Assembly: GCF_024127895.1 (NCBI RefSeq)
Contig: NZ_JAMYBK010000002.1
Span: forward strand, 372,001 to 436,000
DNA length: 64,000 bases
Direction of reading: 5' to 3'
DNA from: Pseudomonas guariconensis
Lineage (GTDB): Bacteria > Pseudomonadota > Gammaproteobacteria > Pseudomonadales > Pseudomonadaceae
The notes beneath the pieces are model-generated. The model ran no database searches, was not told where the DNA came from, and saw only the letters and a program-made list of their open reading frames with translations. Both the position numbers and the translations under genes were made by a program. Positions 17,221 to 28,187 of this stretch are shown in pieces. The number at the start of each line of letters is the position of its first letter. The stretch's first letter is position 1.

Positions 17221-17667
17221 GGCCCGAAGGGCGAAGCCCTGATGCCAGTTAGTTAAGCGGCGCTTTGTCATTTTTGGGGCTGCCTTGCAGCCCATCGCCG
17301 GCAAGCCGGCTCCCACAGGGACCGCGGCGACCACACATGATGCGGTTTGCAGGGGCCATGTGGGAGCAGTCGGCGGTGACCGAGGAGATCAACCGTACCG
17401 TGCAGGGGATTTCCGACCTGGCCCGGGAGCCGGCGGCCGAAGTGCAAGCGTGCCGGGAACAGTGCCAGGCGTTGCGCGGGCTGGCCGATGACCTGGCGCG
17501 GCAGATGGGTGGGTTCAGGCTCTGAGGCCCGAAGGGCGAAGCCCCGATGCCAGTTAGTTAAGCGGCGCTTTGTCATTTTTGGGGCTGCCTTGCAGCCCAT
17601 CGCCGGCAAGCCGGCTCCCACAGGGACCGCGGCGACCCCACATGATGCGTTTTGCACGGACAGTGTG
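17058..17667 (+). repeat. 305-bp tandem duplication (mcp 3' end plus REP)
   Basis: Unit 1 is 17058-17362 and unit 2 is 17363-17667, differing at only a handful of bases. The junction falls at GGAGC, present both in the mcp gene (17058) and in the REP sequence (GTGGGAGC). This suggests slippage or REP-associated breakage across a 5-base microhomology. The inverse REP partner follows only the second unit (17668-17712). Confidence 0.92.
17363..17525 (+). pseudogene. duplicated 3' fragment of the chemoreceptor gene
   Basis: This stretch repeats the last 54 codons of the upstream chemoreceptor ([20 protein letters not shown] through QMGGFRL and the stop) with a few substitutions such as Thr to Pro. 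It has no start, sensor or membrane part, and is a by-product of the 305-bp tandem duplication. Confidence 0.88.
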
Positions 17668-17712
17668 GGAGCCGGCTTGCCGGCGATGGGGCGCGAAGCG
17701 GCCCCAAATGAC
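17575..17712. repeat. REP pair between mcp fragment and ltaE
   Basis: A complete pair of inverted REPs: GCCGGCAAGCCGGC near 17603 and GCCGGCTTGCCGGC near 17671, with outer stems GGGGCTGCCTTGCAGCCC and GGGGCGCGAAGCGGCCCC. A single REP of the same type, left over from the duplication, lies at about 17275-17320. The gap 17221-17763 holds nothing else recognisable. Confidence 0.85.
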
Positions 17713-17763
17713 AACTGAAAGTCTTAACTGGCCGGCATTGAGCGAAGCCCTCCCGGCCATCGA

Positions 17764-18804
17764 TCAGGCGCCGAAGATCGCGCGGATATCCGCCGCCAGC
17801 TCCCGCACCCGCGCCTCCTGGGTATCCCACGAGCACATGAACCGCGCCCCACCGCTGCCGATGAAGGTATAGAAGCGCCAGCCCTTGGCCCGCAGGGCCT
17901 CCAGCGCCGGCTCCGGCATCTGCAGGAACACCCCGTTGGCTTCCACCGGGAACATCAGCTCCACATCCGGCAGGTCACTCACCAGCGCGGCGAGCAACTG
18001 CGCGCAATGATTGGCATGCACGCCATGGCGCAACCAGGCGCCATCCTCCAGCAGCCCGACCCAGGGCGCGGAGAGGAAACGCATCTTCGACGCCAGTTGC
18101 CCCGCCTGCTTGCAGCGGTAGTCGAAATCGTCGGCCAGGGCACGGTTGAAGAACAGGATCGCCTCGCCCACCGCCATGCCGTTCTTGGTGCCGCCGAAGC
18201 ACAGCACGTCGACGCCGGCCTTCCAGGTCAGCTCCGCCGGCGAGCAGCCCAGGAAGGCGCAGGCATTGGAGAAGCGCGCACCGTCCATGTGCAGGTTCAG
18301 GCCCAGCGCCTTGCAGGTGCTGCTGATCGCCTTGAGCTCGTCGGGGCGGTAGACCGTGCCCACCTCGGTGGCCTGGGTGATGGTCACCACGCGCGGCTTG
18401 GGGTAGTGGATGTCCTGGCGCTTGAGCGCCACCTCGCGAATCGAGTCCGGGGTCAGCTTGCCCTCGACGCTGCGCGCGGTGAGCAGCTTGGAGCCGTTGG
18501 AGAAGAACTCCGGCGCGCCGCATTCGTCGGTCTCGACGTGTGCCGTCTCGGAGCAGATCACGCTGTGGTAGCTCTGGCACAGGGAGGCCAGGGCCAGGGA
18601 GTTGGCTGCCGTGCCGTTGAAGGCGAAGAACACCTCGCAGTCGGTTTCGAACAGTTGGCGGAAATGGTCGGCGGCGCGCTCGGTCCATTGGTCGTCGCCA
18701 TAGGCGCGCTCGTGGCCGCGGTTGGCCTTTTCCATCGCGGCCCAGGCTTCGGGGCAGATGCCGGAATAGTTGTCGCTGGCGAATTGTTGGCTGTTGTCTG
18801 TCAT
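17764..18804 (-). CDS. ltaE: low-specificity L-threonine aldolase
   Basis: A 346-residue PLP enzyme cleaving L-threonine and allo-threonine to glycine and acetaldehyde. The start at 18804 follows ACAGGACAGG. The PLP lysine lies in VLCFGGTKNGMAVGEA, and HMDGARFSNACAFLG is the family substrate segment. It is divergent from glyA, so the two glycine-forming or glycine-consuming enzymes may share the control region 18805-19073. Confidence 0.9.
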   Translation of the reverse strand: MTDNSQQFASDNYSGICPEAWAAMEKANRGHERAYGDDQWTERAADHFRQLFETDCEVFFAFNGTAANSLALASLCQSYHSVICSETAHVETDECGAPEFFSNGSKLLTARSVEGKLTPDSIREVALKRQDIHYPKPRVVTITQATEVGTVYRPDELKAISSTCKALGLNLHMDGARFSNACAFLGCSPAELTWKAGVDVLCFGGTKNGMAVGEAILFFNRALADDFDYRCKQAGQLASKMRFLSAPWVGLLEDGAWLRHGVHANHCAQLLAALVSDLPDVELMFPVEANGVFLQMPEPALEALRAKGWRFYTFIGSGGARFMCSWDTQEARVRELAADIRAIFGA

Positions 18805-19073
18805 GACACCTGTCCTGTGAACGACGCAGACCAGCACTCTAAACCATCGCTTCGGAAGATGCCTATACAAGCTGGCCCCTGGTGGTGCCAGGCCTGCCCG
18901 CGAAGAAGATTGCACGGGGCGGGGCCATCGCACAGGCCGGTGGCGAATGTCGTAAACGCGCCATTGCAAGGCGTGCGCAGGCATCTGGGTCCCCCGTCCC
19001 GGTCATAACATCGCCGCAAAGGGTGAGAAGACCCTCATCAGACAAGAAACGATCGCTGCCAGGAGACAACAAG

Positions 19074-20327
<1,254 letters not shown>

Positions 20328-20342
20328 GTGGAGTAACCAACC

Positions 20343-21593
20343 ATGCAACGTTATTCAGGCTTCGGCCTCTTCAAGCACTCCCTCAGCCACCACGAGAACT
20401 GGCAGCGCATGTGGCGCACGCCAACGCCTAAGAAGGTCTACGACGTGGTCATCGTCGGCGGTGGCGGCCATGGCCTGGCCACGGCCTACTACCTGGCCAA
20501 GGAGCACGGCATCACCAACGTGGCCGTGGTCGAGAAAGGCTGGCTGGGCGGCGGCAACACCGCCCGCAACACCACCATCGTGCGTTCCAACTACCTGTGG
20601 GACGAGTCGGCGCACCTGTACGAGCACGCCATGAAGCTGTGGGAGGGCCTGTCCCAGGACCTCAACTACAACGTGATGTTCTCCCAGCGTGGGGTCTACA
20701 ACCTGTGCCACACCCTGCAGGACATGCGTGACTCCGAGCGCCGGGTCAGTGCCAACCGCCTCAACGGCGTGGACGGCGAACTGCTGAACACCGCCCAGGT
20801 GGCGGCAGAGATCCCGTACCTGGATTGCTCGAAGAACACCCGCTACCCGATCCTCGGCGCCACCGTGCAGCGCCGTGGCGGCGTGGCCCGCCACGACGCC
20901 GTGGCCTGGGGCTTCGCCCGTGCCGCCGACGCCCTGGGCGTGGACCTGATCCAGCAGACCGAGGTCATTGGTTTCCGTAAGGAAAACGGCGCGGTGATCG
21001 GCGTGGAAACCAACAAGGGCTTCATCGGCGCCAAGCGCGTCGGTGTGGTCACCGCCGGTAACTCCGGGCACATGGCGCGCCTGGCAGGCTTTCGCCTGCC
21101 GCTCGAATCGCACCCGCTGCAGGCGCTGGTGTCCGAGCCGATCAAGCCGATCATCGACAGCGTGATCATGTCCAACGCCGTCCACGGCTACATCAGCCAG
21201 TCGGACAAGGGCGACCTGGTCATCGGCGCCGGTATCGACGGCTGGGTCGGCTACGGCCAGCGCGGCTCCTACCCGATCATCGAGCACACCCTGCAGGCGA
21301 TCGTCGAGATGTTCCCGAACCTCTCGCGCGTACGCATGAACCGGCAGTGGGGCGGCATCGTCGACACCACCCCGGACGCCTGCCCAATCATCTCCAAGAC
21401 CCCGGTCAAGAACATGTTCTTCAACTGCGGTTGGGGCACGGGCGGCTTCAAGGCCACCCCGGGCTCGGGCAACGTCTTCGCCGCGAGCCTGGCCAAGGGC
21501 GAGATGCACCCGCTGGCCGCACCTTTCTCCATCGACCGTTTCTACAACGGCGCGCTGATCGACGAACACGGCGCTGCGGCCGTCGCCCACTAA
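20343..21593 (+). CDS. soxB: sarcosine oxidase beta subunit
   Basis: A 416-residue flavoprotein subunit of heterotetrameric sarcosine oxidase, which oxidises sarcosine to glycine with THF as one-carbon acceptor. The FAD-binding Rossmann motif [18 protein letters not shown] is at about 35-52. His184 in [11 protein letters not shown] is the likely site of the covalent FMN link known in this family. The start follows GGAGTAACCAACC. Confidence 0.95.
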   Translation: MQRYSGFGLFKHSLSHHENWQRMWRTPTPKKVYDVVIVGGGGHGLATAYYLAKEHGITNVAVVEKGWLGGGNTARNTTIVRSNYLWDESAHLYEHAMKLWEGLSQDLNYNVMFSQRGVYNLCHTLQDMRDSERRVSANRLNGVDGELLNTAQVAAEIPYLDCSKNTRYPILGATVQRRGGVARHDAVAWGFARAADALGVDLIQQTEVIGFRKENGAVIGVETNKGFIGAKRVGVVTAGNSGHMARLAGFRLPLESHPLQALVSEPIKPIIDSVIMSNAVHGYISQSDKGDLVIGAGIDGWVGYGQRGSYPIIEHTLQAIVEMFPNLSRVRMNRQWGGIVDTTPDACPIISKTPVKNMFFNCGWGTGGFKATPGSGNVFAASLAKGEMHPLAAPFSIDRFYNGALIDEHGAAAVAH

Positions 21594-21608
21594 TCGGAGA
21601 CAATCGTC

Positions 21609-21944
21609 ATGTTGCAAATCTTCTGTCCCCACTGCGGCGAGCTGCGCTCCGAAGAAGAGTTCCACGCCTCTGGCCAGGCACACATCGCCCGCCCGCTGGA
21701 CCCGGCCGCCTGCTCCGACGAGGAGTGGGGCACCTACATGTTCTTCCGTGACAACCCGCGCGGCATCCACCACGAGCTGTGGGACCACGTCGCCGGTTGC
21801 CGCCAGTACTTCAACGTCACCCGTGACACCGTGACCTACGAGATCCTGGAAACCTACAAGATCGGCGAGCAGCCGCAGGTGACCGCCAGCGGCAAGCCGA
21901 GCAACGCACCGTCGACCGTCAAAGGCCAAGGGGAAAAAGTATGA
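21609..21944 (+). CDS. soxD: sarcosine oxidase delta subunit
   Basis: A 111-residue zinc-binding subunit. Likely zinc ligands are C6, C9 (FCPHCGE), H60 and C64 (WDHVAGCRQYF). The start follows GGAGACAATCGTC, and the stop overlaps the soxA start (ATGA), giving translational coupling. Confidence 0.94.
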   Translation: MLQIFCPHCGELRSEEEFHASGQAHIARPLDPAACSDEEWGTYMFFRDNPRGIHHELWDHVAGCRQYFNVTRDTVTYEILETYKIGEQPQVTASGKPSNAPSTVKGQGEKV

Positions 21945-24900
21945 GCCAGACCTATCGCCTCGCCAGCGGCGGTCGCATCGATCGCAGCAAGGTCCTGAAC
22001 TTCACCTTCAACGGCAAGACCTACCAGGGCTATGCCGGTGACACCTTGGCCGCCGCATTGCTGGCCAACGGTGTCGACATCGTCGGCCGCAGCTTCAAGT
22101 ACTCGCGTCCGCGCGGCATCATCGCCGCCGGTACCGAAGAGCCGAACGCCATCCTGCAGGTCGGCTCCAGCGAAGCCACCCAGATCCCCAACGTGCGTGC
22201 CACCCAACAGGCACTGTACGGAGGCCTGGTGGCCACCAGCACCAACGGCTGGCCGAACGTCAACAACGACGTCATGGGCATCATCGGCAAGGTCGGCGGC
22301 AGCATGATGCCGCCCGGGTTCTACTACAAGACCTTCATGTATCCCAAGTCGTTCTGGATGACCTACGAGAAGTACATCCGCAAGGCGGCAGGCCTGGGCC
22401 GTGCGCCGCTGCAGAACGATCCGGACAGCTACGACTACATGAACCAGCACTGCGACGTGCTGATCGTCGGTGCTGGCCCTGCCGGCCTGGCTGCCGCCCT
22501 GGCCGCGGCACGCAGCGGTGCCCGCGTGATCCTCGCCGACGAACAGGAAGAGTTCGGTGGCAGCCTGCTCGACAGCCGCGAGACCCTCGACGGCAAGCCT
22601 GCGGCCGAATGGGTGGCTGCGGTGGTCGCCGAGCTGGAAGGCCTGCCGGAAGTGACCCTGCTGCCGCGTGCCACGGTCAACGGTTACCACGACCACAACT
22701 TCCTGACCATCCACGAGCGCCTGACCGACCACCTCGGCGACCGCGCCCCGATCGGCCAGGTACGCCACCGCGTGCATCGCGTTCGCGCCAAGCGCGTGGT
22801 GCTGGCCGCCGGCGCCCACGAGCGTCCGCTGGTGTATGGCAACAACGATGTGCCGGGCAACATGCTGGCAGGCGCCGTTTCCACCTACGTGCGCCGCTAT
22901 GGCGTGGCCCCGGGCCGCAAGCTGGTGCTGTCGACCAACAACGACCACGCCTACCGCGCCGCCCTGGACTGGCACGACGCCGGCCTGCAGGTGGTCGCCA
23001 TCGCCGACGCCCGCCATAACCCACGTGGCTCGCTGGTCGAGGAAGCGCGTGCCAAGGGTATCCGCATCCTGACCTCCAGTGCGGTGATCGAGGCCCGTGG
23101 CAGCAAGCACGTGACCGGCGCCCGCGTGGCCGCCATCGACGTGCAGGCGCACAAGGTCACAAGCCCAGGCGAAGTGCTCGAGTGCGACCTGATCGCCACC
23201 TCCGGCGGCTACAGCCCGATCGTCCACTTGGCTTCGCACCTGGGCGGCCGCCCGGTGTGGCGTGAAGACATCCTCGGCTTCGTGCCGGGCGATGCACCGC
23301 AGAAACGTGTGTGTGTCGGCGGCGTCAATGGCGTCTACGCACTCGGCGACGTGATCGCCGATGGTTTCGAGGGTGGTGTCCAGGCGGCGACCGAGGCCGG
23401 CTTCAAGGCCACCGTCGGCACCCTGCCAAAAACCGTGGCGCGCAAGGAAGAGGCCACCGTGGCGCTGTTCCAGGTGCCCCACGACAAGGGCACCAACCGT
23501 GCGCCCAAGCAGTTCGTCGACCAACAGAACGACGTCACCGCCGCCGGTATCGAGCTGGCCACCCGCGAAGGCTTCGAGTCGGTCGAGCACGTCAAGCGCT
23601 ACACCGCGCTGGGCTTCGGTACCGACCAGGGCAAGCTGGGCAACATCAACGGCCTGGCCATCGCCGCCCGTTCGCTGGGCATCAGCATCCCGGAAATGGG
23701 TACCACCATGTTCCGCCCCAACTACACGCCGGTGACCTTCGGCGCGGTAGCGGGCCGGCACTGCGGCCACCTGTTCGAGCCTGTGCGCTTCACCGCCCTG
23801 CATGCCTGGCACGTGAAGAACGGCGCCGAGTTCGAGGACGTCGGCCAGTGGAAGCGCCCGTGGTACTTCCCCAAGCCGGGCGAGGACATCCACGCCGCCG
23901 TGGCCCGCGAGTGCAAGGCCGTGCGTGACAGTGTCGGCCTGCTCGACGCCTCGACCCTGGGCAAGATCGACATCCAGGGCCCGGATGCCCGCGAGTTCCT
24001 CAACCGCGTGTACACCAACGCCTGGACCAAGCTCGACGTGGGCAAGGCCCGCTACGGCCTGATGTGCAAGGAAGACGGCATGGTCTTCGACGACGGCGTG
24101 ACCGCCTGCGTCGGCGACAACCACTTCATCATGACCACCACCACCGGCGGCGCGGCTCGCGTGCTGCAGTGGCTGGAGCTGTACCACCAGACCGAATGGC
24201 CGGAACTGAAGGTGTACTTCACCTCGGTCACCGACCACTGGGCGACCATGACCCTGTCCGGCCCCAACAGCCGCAAGCTGCTGGCCGAGCTGACCGACAT
24301 CGACCTGGACAAGGAAGCCTTCCCGTTCATGAGCTGGAAGGAAGGCCTGGTCGGCGGCGTGCCGGCGCGGGTGTTCCGTATCTCGTTCACCGGTGAGCTG
24401 TCGTACGAGATCAACGTGCAAGCCAACTACGCCATGGGCGTGCTGGAGCAGATCGTCGAGGCGGGCAAGCAGTACAACCTGACCCCGTACGGCACCGAGA
24501 CCATGCACGTGCTGCGGGCCGAGAAGGGCTTCATCATCGTTGGCCAGGACACCGACGGCTCGATGACCCCGGACGACCTCAACATGAGCTGGTGCGTCGG
24601 GCGCAACAAGCCGTTCTCCTGGATCGGCCTGCGCGGCATGAACCGCGAGGACTGCGTGCGCGAGAACCGCAAGCAACTGGTGGGCCTCAAGCCGGTCGAC
24701 CCGAACGTGTGGCTGCCCGAGGGTGCCCAGTTGGTGTTCGATCCGAAGCAGCCGATCCCGATGGACATGGTCGGCCACGTCACCTCCAGCTACAAGGCCA
24801 ACTCCCTGGGCTATTCGTTCGCCATGGGCGTGGTCAAGGGCGGCCTCAAGCGCATGGGCGAGCGGGTGTACTCGCCGCAGGCAGACGGCAGCGTGATCGA

Positions 24901-24958
24901 GGCGGAGATCGTGTCTTCGGTGTTCTTCGATCCGAAGGGTGAGCGGCAGAACGTTTGA
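21941..24958 (+). CDS. soxA: sarcosine oxidase alpha subunit
   Basis: A 1005-residue subunit. The N-terminal ring-like domain (about 15-95) resembles a ferredoxin fold without Fe-S cysteines. A dinucleotide-binding region follows, with VLIVGAGPAGLAAALAAA at about 173-190, and from about residue 610 comes a GcvT-like aminomethyltransferase domain that binds THF. The THF domain lets formaldehyde be captured as 5,10-methylene-THF, feeding the upstream glyA. A REP pair separates it from soxG. Confidence 0.95.
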   Translation: MSQTYRLASGGRIDRSKVLNFTFNGKTYQGYAGDTLAAALLANGVDIVGRSFKYSRPRGIIAAGTEEPNAILQVGSSEATQIPNVRATQQALYGGLVATSTNGWPNVNNDVMGIIGKVGGSMMPPGFYYKTFMYPKSFWMTYEKYIRKAAGLGRAPLQNDPDSYDYMNQHCDVLIVGAGPAGLAAALAAARSGARVILADEQEEFGGSLLDSRETLDGKPAAEWVAAVVAELEGLPEVTLLPRATVNGYHDHNFLTIHERLTDHLGDRAPIGQVRHRVHRVRAKRVVLAAGAHERPLVYGNNDVPGNMLAGAVSTYVRRYGVAPGRKLVLSTNNDHAYRAALDWHDAGLQVVAIADARHNPRGSLVEEARAKGIRILTSSAVIEARGSKHVTGARVAAIDVQAHKVTSPGEVLECDLIATSGGYSPIVHLASHLGGRPVWREDILGFVPGDAPQKRVCVGGVNGVYALGDVIADGFEGGVQAATEAGFKATVGTLPKTVARKEEATVALFQVPHDKGTNRAPKQFVDQQNDVTAAGIELATREGFESVEHVKRYTALGFGTDQGKLGNINGLAIAARSLGISIPEMGTTMFRPNYTPVTFGAVAGRHCGHLFEPVRFTALHAWHVKNGAEFEDVGQWKRPWYFPKPGEDIHAAVARECKAVRDSVGLLDASTLGKIDIQGPDAREFLNRVYTNAWTKLDVGKARYGLMCKEDGMVFDDGVTACVGDNHFIMTTTTGGAARVLQWLELYHQTEWPELKVYFTSVTDHWATMTLSGPNSRKLLAELTDIDLDKEAFPFMSWKEGLVGGVPARVFRISFTGELSYEINVQANYAMGVLEQIVEAGKQYNLTPYGTETMHVLRAEKGFIIVGQDTDGSMTPDDLNMSWCVGRNKPFSWIGLRGMNREDCVRENRKQLVGLKPVDPNVWLPEGAQLVFDPKQPIPMDMVGHVTSSYKANSLGYSFAMGVVKGGLKRMGERVYSPQADGSVIEAEIVSSVFFDPKGERQNV

Positions 24959-24983
24959 CTCCGAGCCCTGTGGTGAGCCTGCT

Positions 24984-25075
24984 GGCCCCATCGCCGGCAA
25001 GCCGGCTCCCACAGGATCGATGCAGGCCGAGGGGCGATGCTGTACCTGTGGGCGCTGGCGTGCCAGCGATAGGGC
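24984..25075. repeat. REP pair inside the sox operon
   Basis: GCCGGCAAGCCGGC (about 24993-25006) and a diverged inverse copy (GGGCGCTGGCGTGCCAGCGA, about 25051-25070) lie in the 177-base soxA-soxG gap. The other sox genes are 15 bases apart or overlap. The structure probably modulates mRNA processing between the subunits (inference). Confidence 0.8.
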
Positions 25076-25135
25076 CAGAGCATCCACCTCAGAGGCTCAT
25101 CGTTTCGACGAACAAGAATTCAAGGCAGGTAAGAA

Positions 25136-25768
25136 ATGAGCGCTATCAACGTCTTCCAGCAAAACCCCGGCGCCGACGCCCGGGCCGAGTCGCCACTGCA
25201 CCACGCCGACCTGGCCAGCCTGGTCGGCAAGGGCCGCAAGAACGCAGGCGTGACCCTGCGCGAGAAGAAATTCCTCGGCCACCTGACCATTCGTGGCGAT
25301 GGCCACGACCCGGCCTTCGCCAGCGGCGTGCACAAGGCCCTGGGCCTGGAGCTGCCGGTGGCCCTGACCGTGGTCGCCAACGAGCAGATGTCGTTGCAGT
25401 GGATGGGCCCGGACGAGTGGCTGCTGATCGTTCCCGGCGGCCAGGAGTTCGCCGTCGAGCAGAAACTGCGCGCGGCCCTCGAGGGCCAGCATGTCCAGGT
25501 GGTCAACGTCAGCGGCGGGCAGACCCTGCTCGAGCTGCGCGGTCCCAATGTGCGCGAGGTGCTGATGAAGTCCACCAGCTATGATGTGCACCCGAACAAC
25601 TTCCCGGTCGGCAAGGCCGTCGGCACCGTGTTCGCCAAGTCGCAACTGGTGATCCGCCGCACAGCCGAAGACACCTGGGAGCTGGTGATCCGCCGCAGCT
25701 TCGCCGACTACTGGTGGCTGTGGCTGCAGGACGCTTCGGCCGAGTACGGCCTGGCGATCGAGGCATAA
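25136..25768 (+). CDS. soxG: sarcosine oxidase gamma subunit
   Basis: A 210-residue subunit with a GcvT-related fold lacking catalytic function. It has the family segments GVTLREKKFLGHLTIRGDG and MGPDEWLLIVPGG. The start at 25136 follows AAGGCAGGTAAGAA. It ends 11 bases before purU. Confidence 0.93.
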   Translation: MSAINVFQQNPGADARAESPLHHADLASLVGKGRKNAGVTLREKKFLGHLTIRGDGHDPAFASGVHKALGLELPVALTVVANEQMSLQWMGPDEWLLIVPGGQEFAVEQKLRAALEGQHVQVVNVSGGQTLLELRGPNVREVLMKSTSYDVHPNNFPVGKAVGTVFAKSQLVIRRTAEDTWELVIRRSFADYWWLWLQDASAEYGLAIEA

Positions 25769-25779
25769 GGAGAATACGC

Positions 25780-26637
25780 ATGAGTCGGGCACCGGACACC
25801 TGGATCCTCACCGCCGACTGCCCGAGCATGCTCGGCACCGTCGACGTGGTCACCCGCTACCTCTTCGAGCAGCGTTGCTACGTCACGGAGCATCACTCCT
25901 TCGACGACCGGCTGTCGGGGCGGTTCTTCATCCGCGTCGAGTTCCGCCAGCCGGACGACTTCGACGAGGCCGGTTTCCGTGCAGGCCTTGCCGAGCGCAG
26001 CGATGCGTTCGGCATGACGTTCGAGCTGACCGCGCCGAATCACCGCCCCAAGGTGGTGATCATGGTGTCCAAGGCTGACCATTGCTTGAACGACCTGCTG
26101 TACCGCCAGCGCATCGGCCAGCTGGCCATGGACGTGGTCGCGGTGATCTCCAACCACCCTGACCTCGAGCCCCTGGCCCACTGGCACAAGATTCCCTATT
26201 ACCACTTCGCCCTCGACCCCAAGGACAAGCCCGCCCAGGAGCGCAAGGTGCTCCAGGTGATCGAGGAGACCGGCGCCGAGCTGGTGATCCTCGCCCGCTA
26301 CATGCAGGTGCTTTCGCCCGAGCTGTGCCGGCGCCTGGATGGCTGGGCGATCAACATCCATCACTCCCTGCTGCCGGGCTTCAAGGGCGCCAAGCCCTAC
26401 CACCAGGCTTACAACAAGGGTGTGAAGATGGTCGGCGCCACCGCCCACTACATCAACAACGACCTCGACGAAGGGCCGATCATCGCCCAGGGCGTCGAGA
26501 CCGTGGACCACAGCCACTATCCCGAGGATTTGATCGCCAAGGGGCGGGACATCGAATGCCTGACCCTGGCGCGGGCGGTGGGGTATCACATCGAGCGGCG
26601 GGTGTTCCTGAACGCCAATCGGACCGTGGTGCTCTGA
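25780..26637 (+). CDS. purU: formyltetrahydrofolate deformylase
   Basis: A 285-residue enzyme hydrolysing 10-formyl-THF to formate and THF. An ACT domain (about 8-85) precedes a formyltransferase-fold domain with the active-site segments NIHHSLLPGFKGAKPYHQAY and YINNDLDEGPIIAQ. AAGGAG precedes the ATG at 25780. In this operon it would regenerate THF used by sarcosine oxidase. A terminator follows. Confidence 0.94.
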   Translation: MSRAPDTWILTADCPSMLGTVDVVTRYLFEQRCYVTEHHSFDDRLSGRFFIRVEFRQPDDFDEAGFRAGLAERSDAFGMTFELTAPNHRPKVVIMVSKADHCLNDLLYRQRIGQLAMDVVAVISNHPDLEPLAHWHKIPYYHFALDPKDKPAQERKVLQVIEETGAELVILARYMQVLSPELCRRLDGWAINIHHSLLPGFKGAKPYHQAYNKGVKMVGATAHYINNDLDEGPIIAQGVETVDHSHYPEDLIAKGRDIECLTLARAVGYHIERRVFLNANRTVVL

Positions 26638-26643
26638 CGATCC

Positions 26644-26671
26644 TGGGGCCGTAAAGCGGCCCCTGTTTTTT
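26644..26671 (+). terminator. intrinsic terminator after purU
   Basis: GGGGCC-GTAAAGC-GGCCCC followed by TGTTTTTT. It lies between purU and fdhA, so fdhA probably also has its own promoter in 26672-26824. Confidence 0.85.
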
Positions 26672-26824
26672 CCTGCCGTTAAAAGGCATATCCCTGTCGC
26701 ATCCAGTCACCGCGACATCCCCCATCAGGCCCACAATTCCTCCCATTCCAGTAACACATGCCGCCCAAGGATGGCGGCGCTTTCCACCACCGCTGCATAA
26801 ATACAAATCAAGCGAGGTAAGAGC

Positions 26825-28024
26825 ATGTCTGGTAATCGTGGAGTGGTGTATCTCGGCGCCGGCAAGGTCGAGGTGCAGAAGATCGACTACCCCAAAATGC
26901 AGGACCCACGCGGCAAGAAGATCGAGCACGGCGTGATCCTCAAGGTGGTCTCCACCAATATCTGCGGCTCCGACCAGCACATGGTCCGTGGCCGCACCAC
27001 CGCTCAGGTCGGCCTGGTCCTCGGCCACGAGATCACCGGCGAGGTGATCGAGAAGGGCCGTGACGTGGAACACCTGCAGATCGGTGACCTGGTCTCCGTG
27101 CCGTTCAACGTGGCCTGCGGCCGTTGCCGCTCCTGCAAGGAAATGCACACCGGCGTCTGCCTGACCGTCAACCCGGCCCGCGCCGGCGGTGCCTACGGCT
27201 ATGTCGACATGGGCGACTGGACCGGTGGCCAGGCCGAGTACGTGCTGGTGCCGTACGCCGACTTCAACCTGCTGAAGCTGCCAAACCGTGACAAGGCCAT
27301 GGAGAAGATCCGTGACCTGACCTGCCTCTCCGACATCCTGCCCACTGGCTACCACGGCGCTGTCACGGCGGGCGTTGGCCCGGGCAGCACCGTGTACGTC
27401 GCCGGTGCCGGCCCGGTCGGCCTGGCGGCGGCTGCCTCGGCTCGCCTGCTGGGCGCGGCCTGCGTCATCGTCGGCGACCTGAATCCGGCCCGCCTGGCCC
27501 ATGCCAAGGCCCAGGGGTTCGAGGTGGTCGACCTGTCCAAGGACACCCCGCTGCACGAGCAGATCGCCGACCTGCTGGGCGAGCCGGAAGTGGACTGCGC
27601 GGTCGATGCGGTGGGCTTCGAGGCCCGTGGCCATGGCCATGAAGGTGCCAAGCACGAGGCGCCGGCCACCGTGCTCAACTCGCTGATGCAGGTGACCCGC
27701 GTGGCCGGCAAGATCGGTATTCCGGGGCTGTACGTCACCGAAGACCCGGGCGCGGTGGATGCGGCGGCCAAGATCGGCTCGCTGAGCATTCGCTTTGGCC
27801 TGGGTTGGGCGAAGTCGCATAGCTTCCACACTGGGCAAACCCCGGTGATGAAGTACAACCGCCAGCTGATGCAGGCGATCATGTGGGATCGCATCAATAT
27901 CGCCGAGGTGGTCGGGGTGCAGGTGATCAGCCTGGATCAGGCGCCGGAAGGGTATGGCGAGTTCGATGCGGGTGTGCCGAAGAAGTTTGTGATCGATCCG
28001 CACAAGACGTTCAGTGCGGCTTGA
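26825..28024 (+). CDS. fdhA: glutathione-independent formaldehyde dehydrogenase
   Basis: A 399-residue zinc-dependent medium-chain dehydrogenase oxidising formaldehyde to formate with NAD+, without free glutathione. The catalytic zinc region is C47 (STNICGSDQH) and H68 (VLGHE). Structural zinc cysteines are C98, C101, C104 and C112. The nucleotide fold begins VYVAGAGPVGLAAAASA. The start follows GAGGTAAGAGC. It removes formaldehyde released by DgcAB and GbcAB in this pathway. Confidence 0.95.
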   Translation: MSGNRGVVYLGAGKVEVQKIDYPKMQDPRGKKIEHGVILKVVSTNICGSDQHMVRGRTTAQVGLVLGHEITGEVIEKGRDVEHLQIGDLVSVPFNVACGRCRSCKEMHTGVCLTVNPARAGGAYGYVDMGDWTGGQAEYVLVPYADFNLLKLPNRDKAMEKIRDLTCLSDILPTGYHGAVTAGVGPGSTVYVAGAGPVGLAAAASARLLGAACVIVGDLNPARLAHAKAQGFEVVDLSKDTPLHEQIADLLGEPEVDCAVDAVGFEARGHGHEGAKHEAPATVLNSLMQVTRVAGKIGIPGLYVTEDPGAVDAAAKIGSLSIRFGLGWAKSHSFHTGQTPVMKYNRQLMQAIMWDRINIAEVVGVQVISLDQAPEGYGEFDAGVPKKFVIDPHKTFSAA

Positions 28025-28030
28025 TGCCTA

Positions 28031-28070
28031 GGGCCGAGACAGGGACGGCGCCGCTGCCCCTGTCTCGGCT
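28031..28070 (+). terminator. hairpin terminator after fdhA
   Basis: A perfect 12-bp stem, GCCGAGACAGGG and CCCTGTCTCGGC. The following tract is TTGGTGT rather than a clean T run, so termination may be partial. Confidence 0.7.
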
Positions 28071-28187
28071 TGGTGTCGTGAAAGGGCTGCACCGCAGCCG
28101 ATTTCCATATCAAGCAATGTGTATCACCATCGCTGGGAGAGCGCTTTAGCCCATTTATCCATGCATCATGGCACTGGTTTCGTCGGT

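Noticed and set aside
17265..17525. Small protein gene of 86 codons
   Set aside because: It is the duplicated 3' fragment of the chemoreceptor read through a REP.
21854..25087. Very long open frame antisense to soxA
   Set aside because: It is a composition shadow of a GC-rich gene; the sense frame encodes a clearly recognised 1005-residue subunit and the antisense product has no family pattern.
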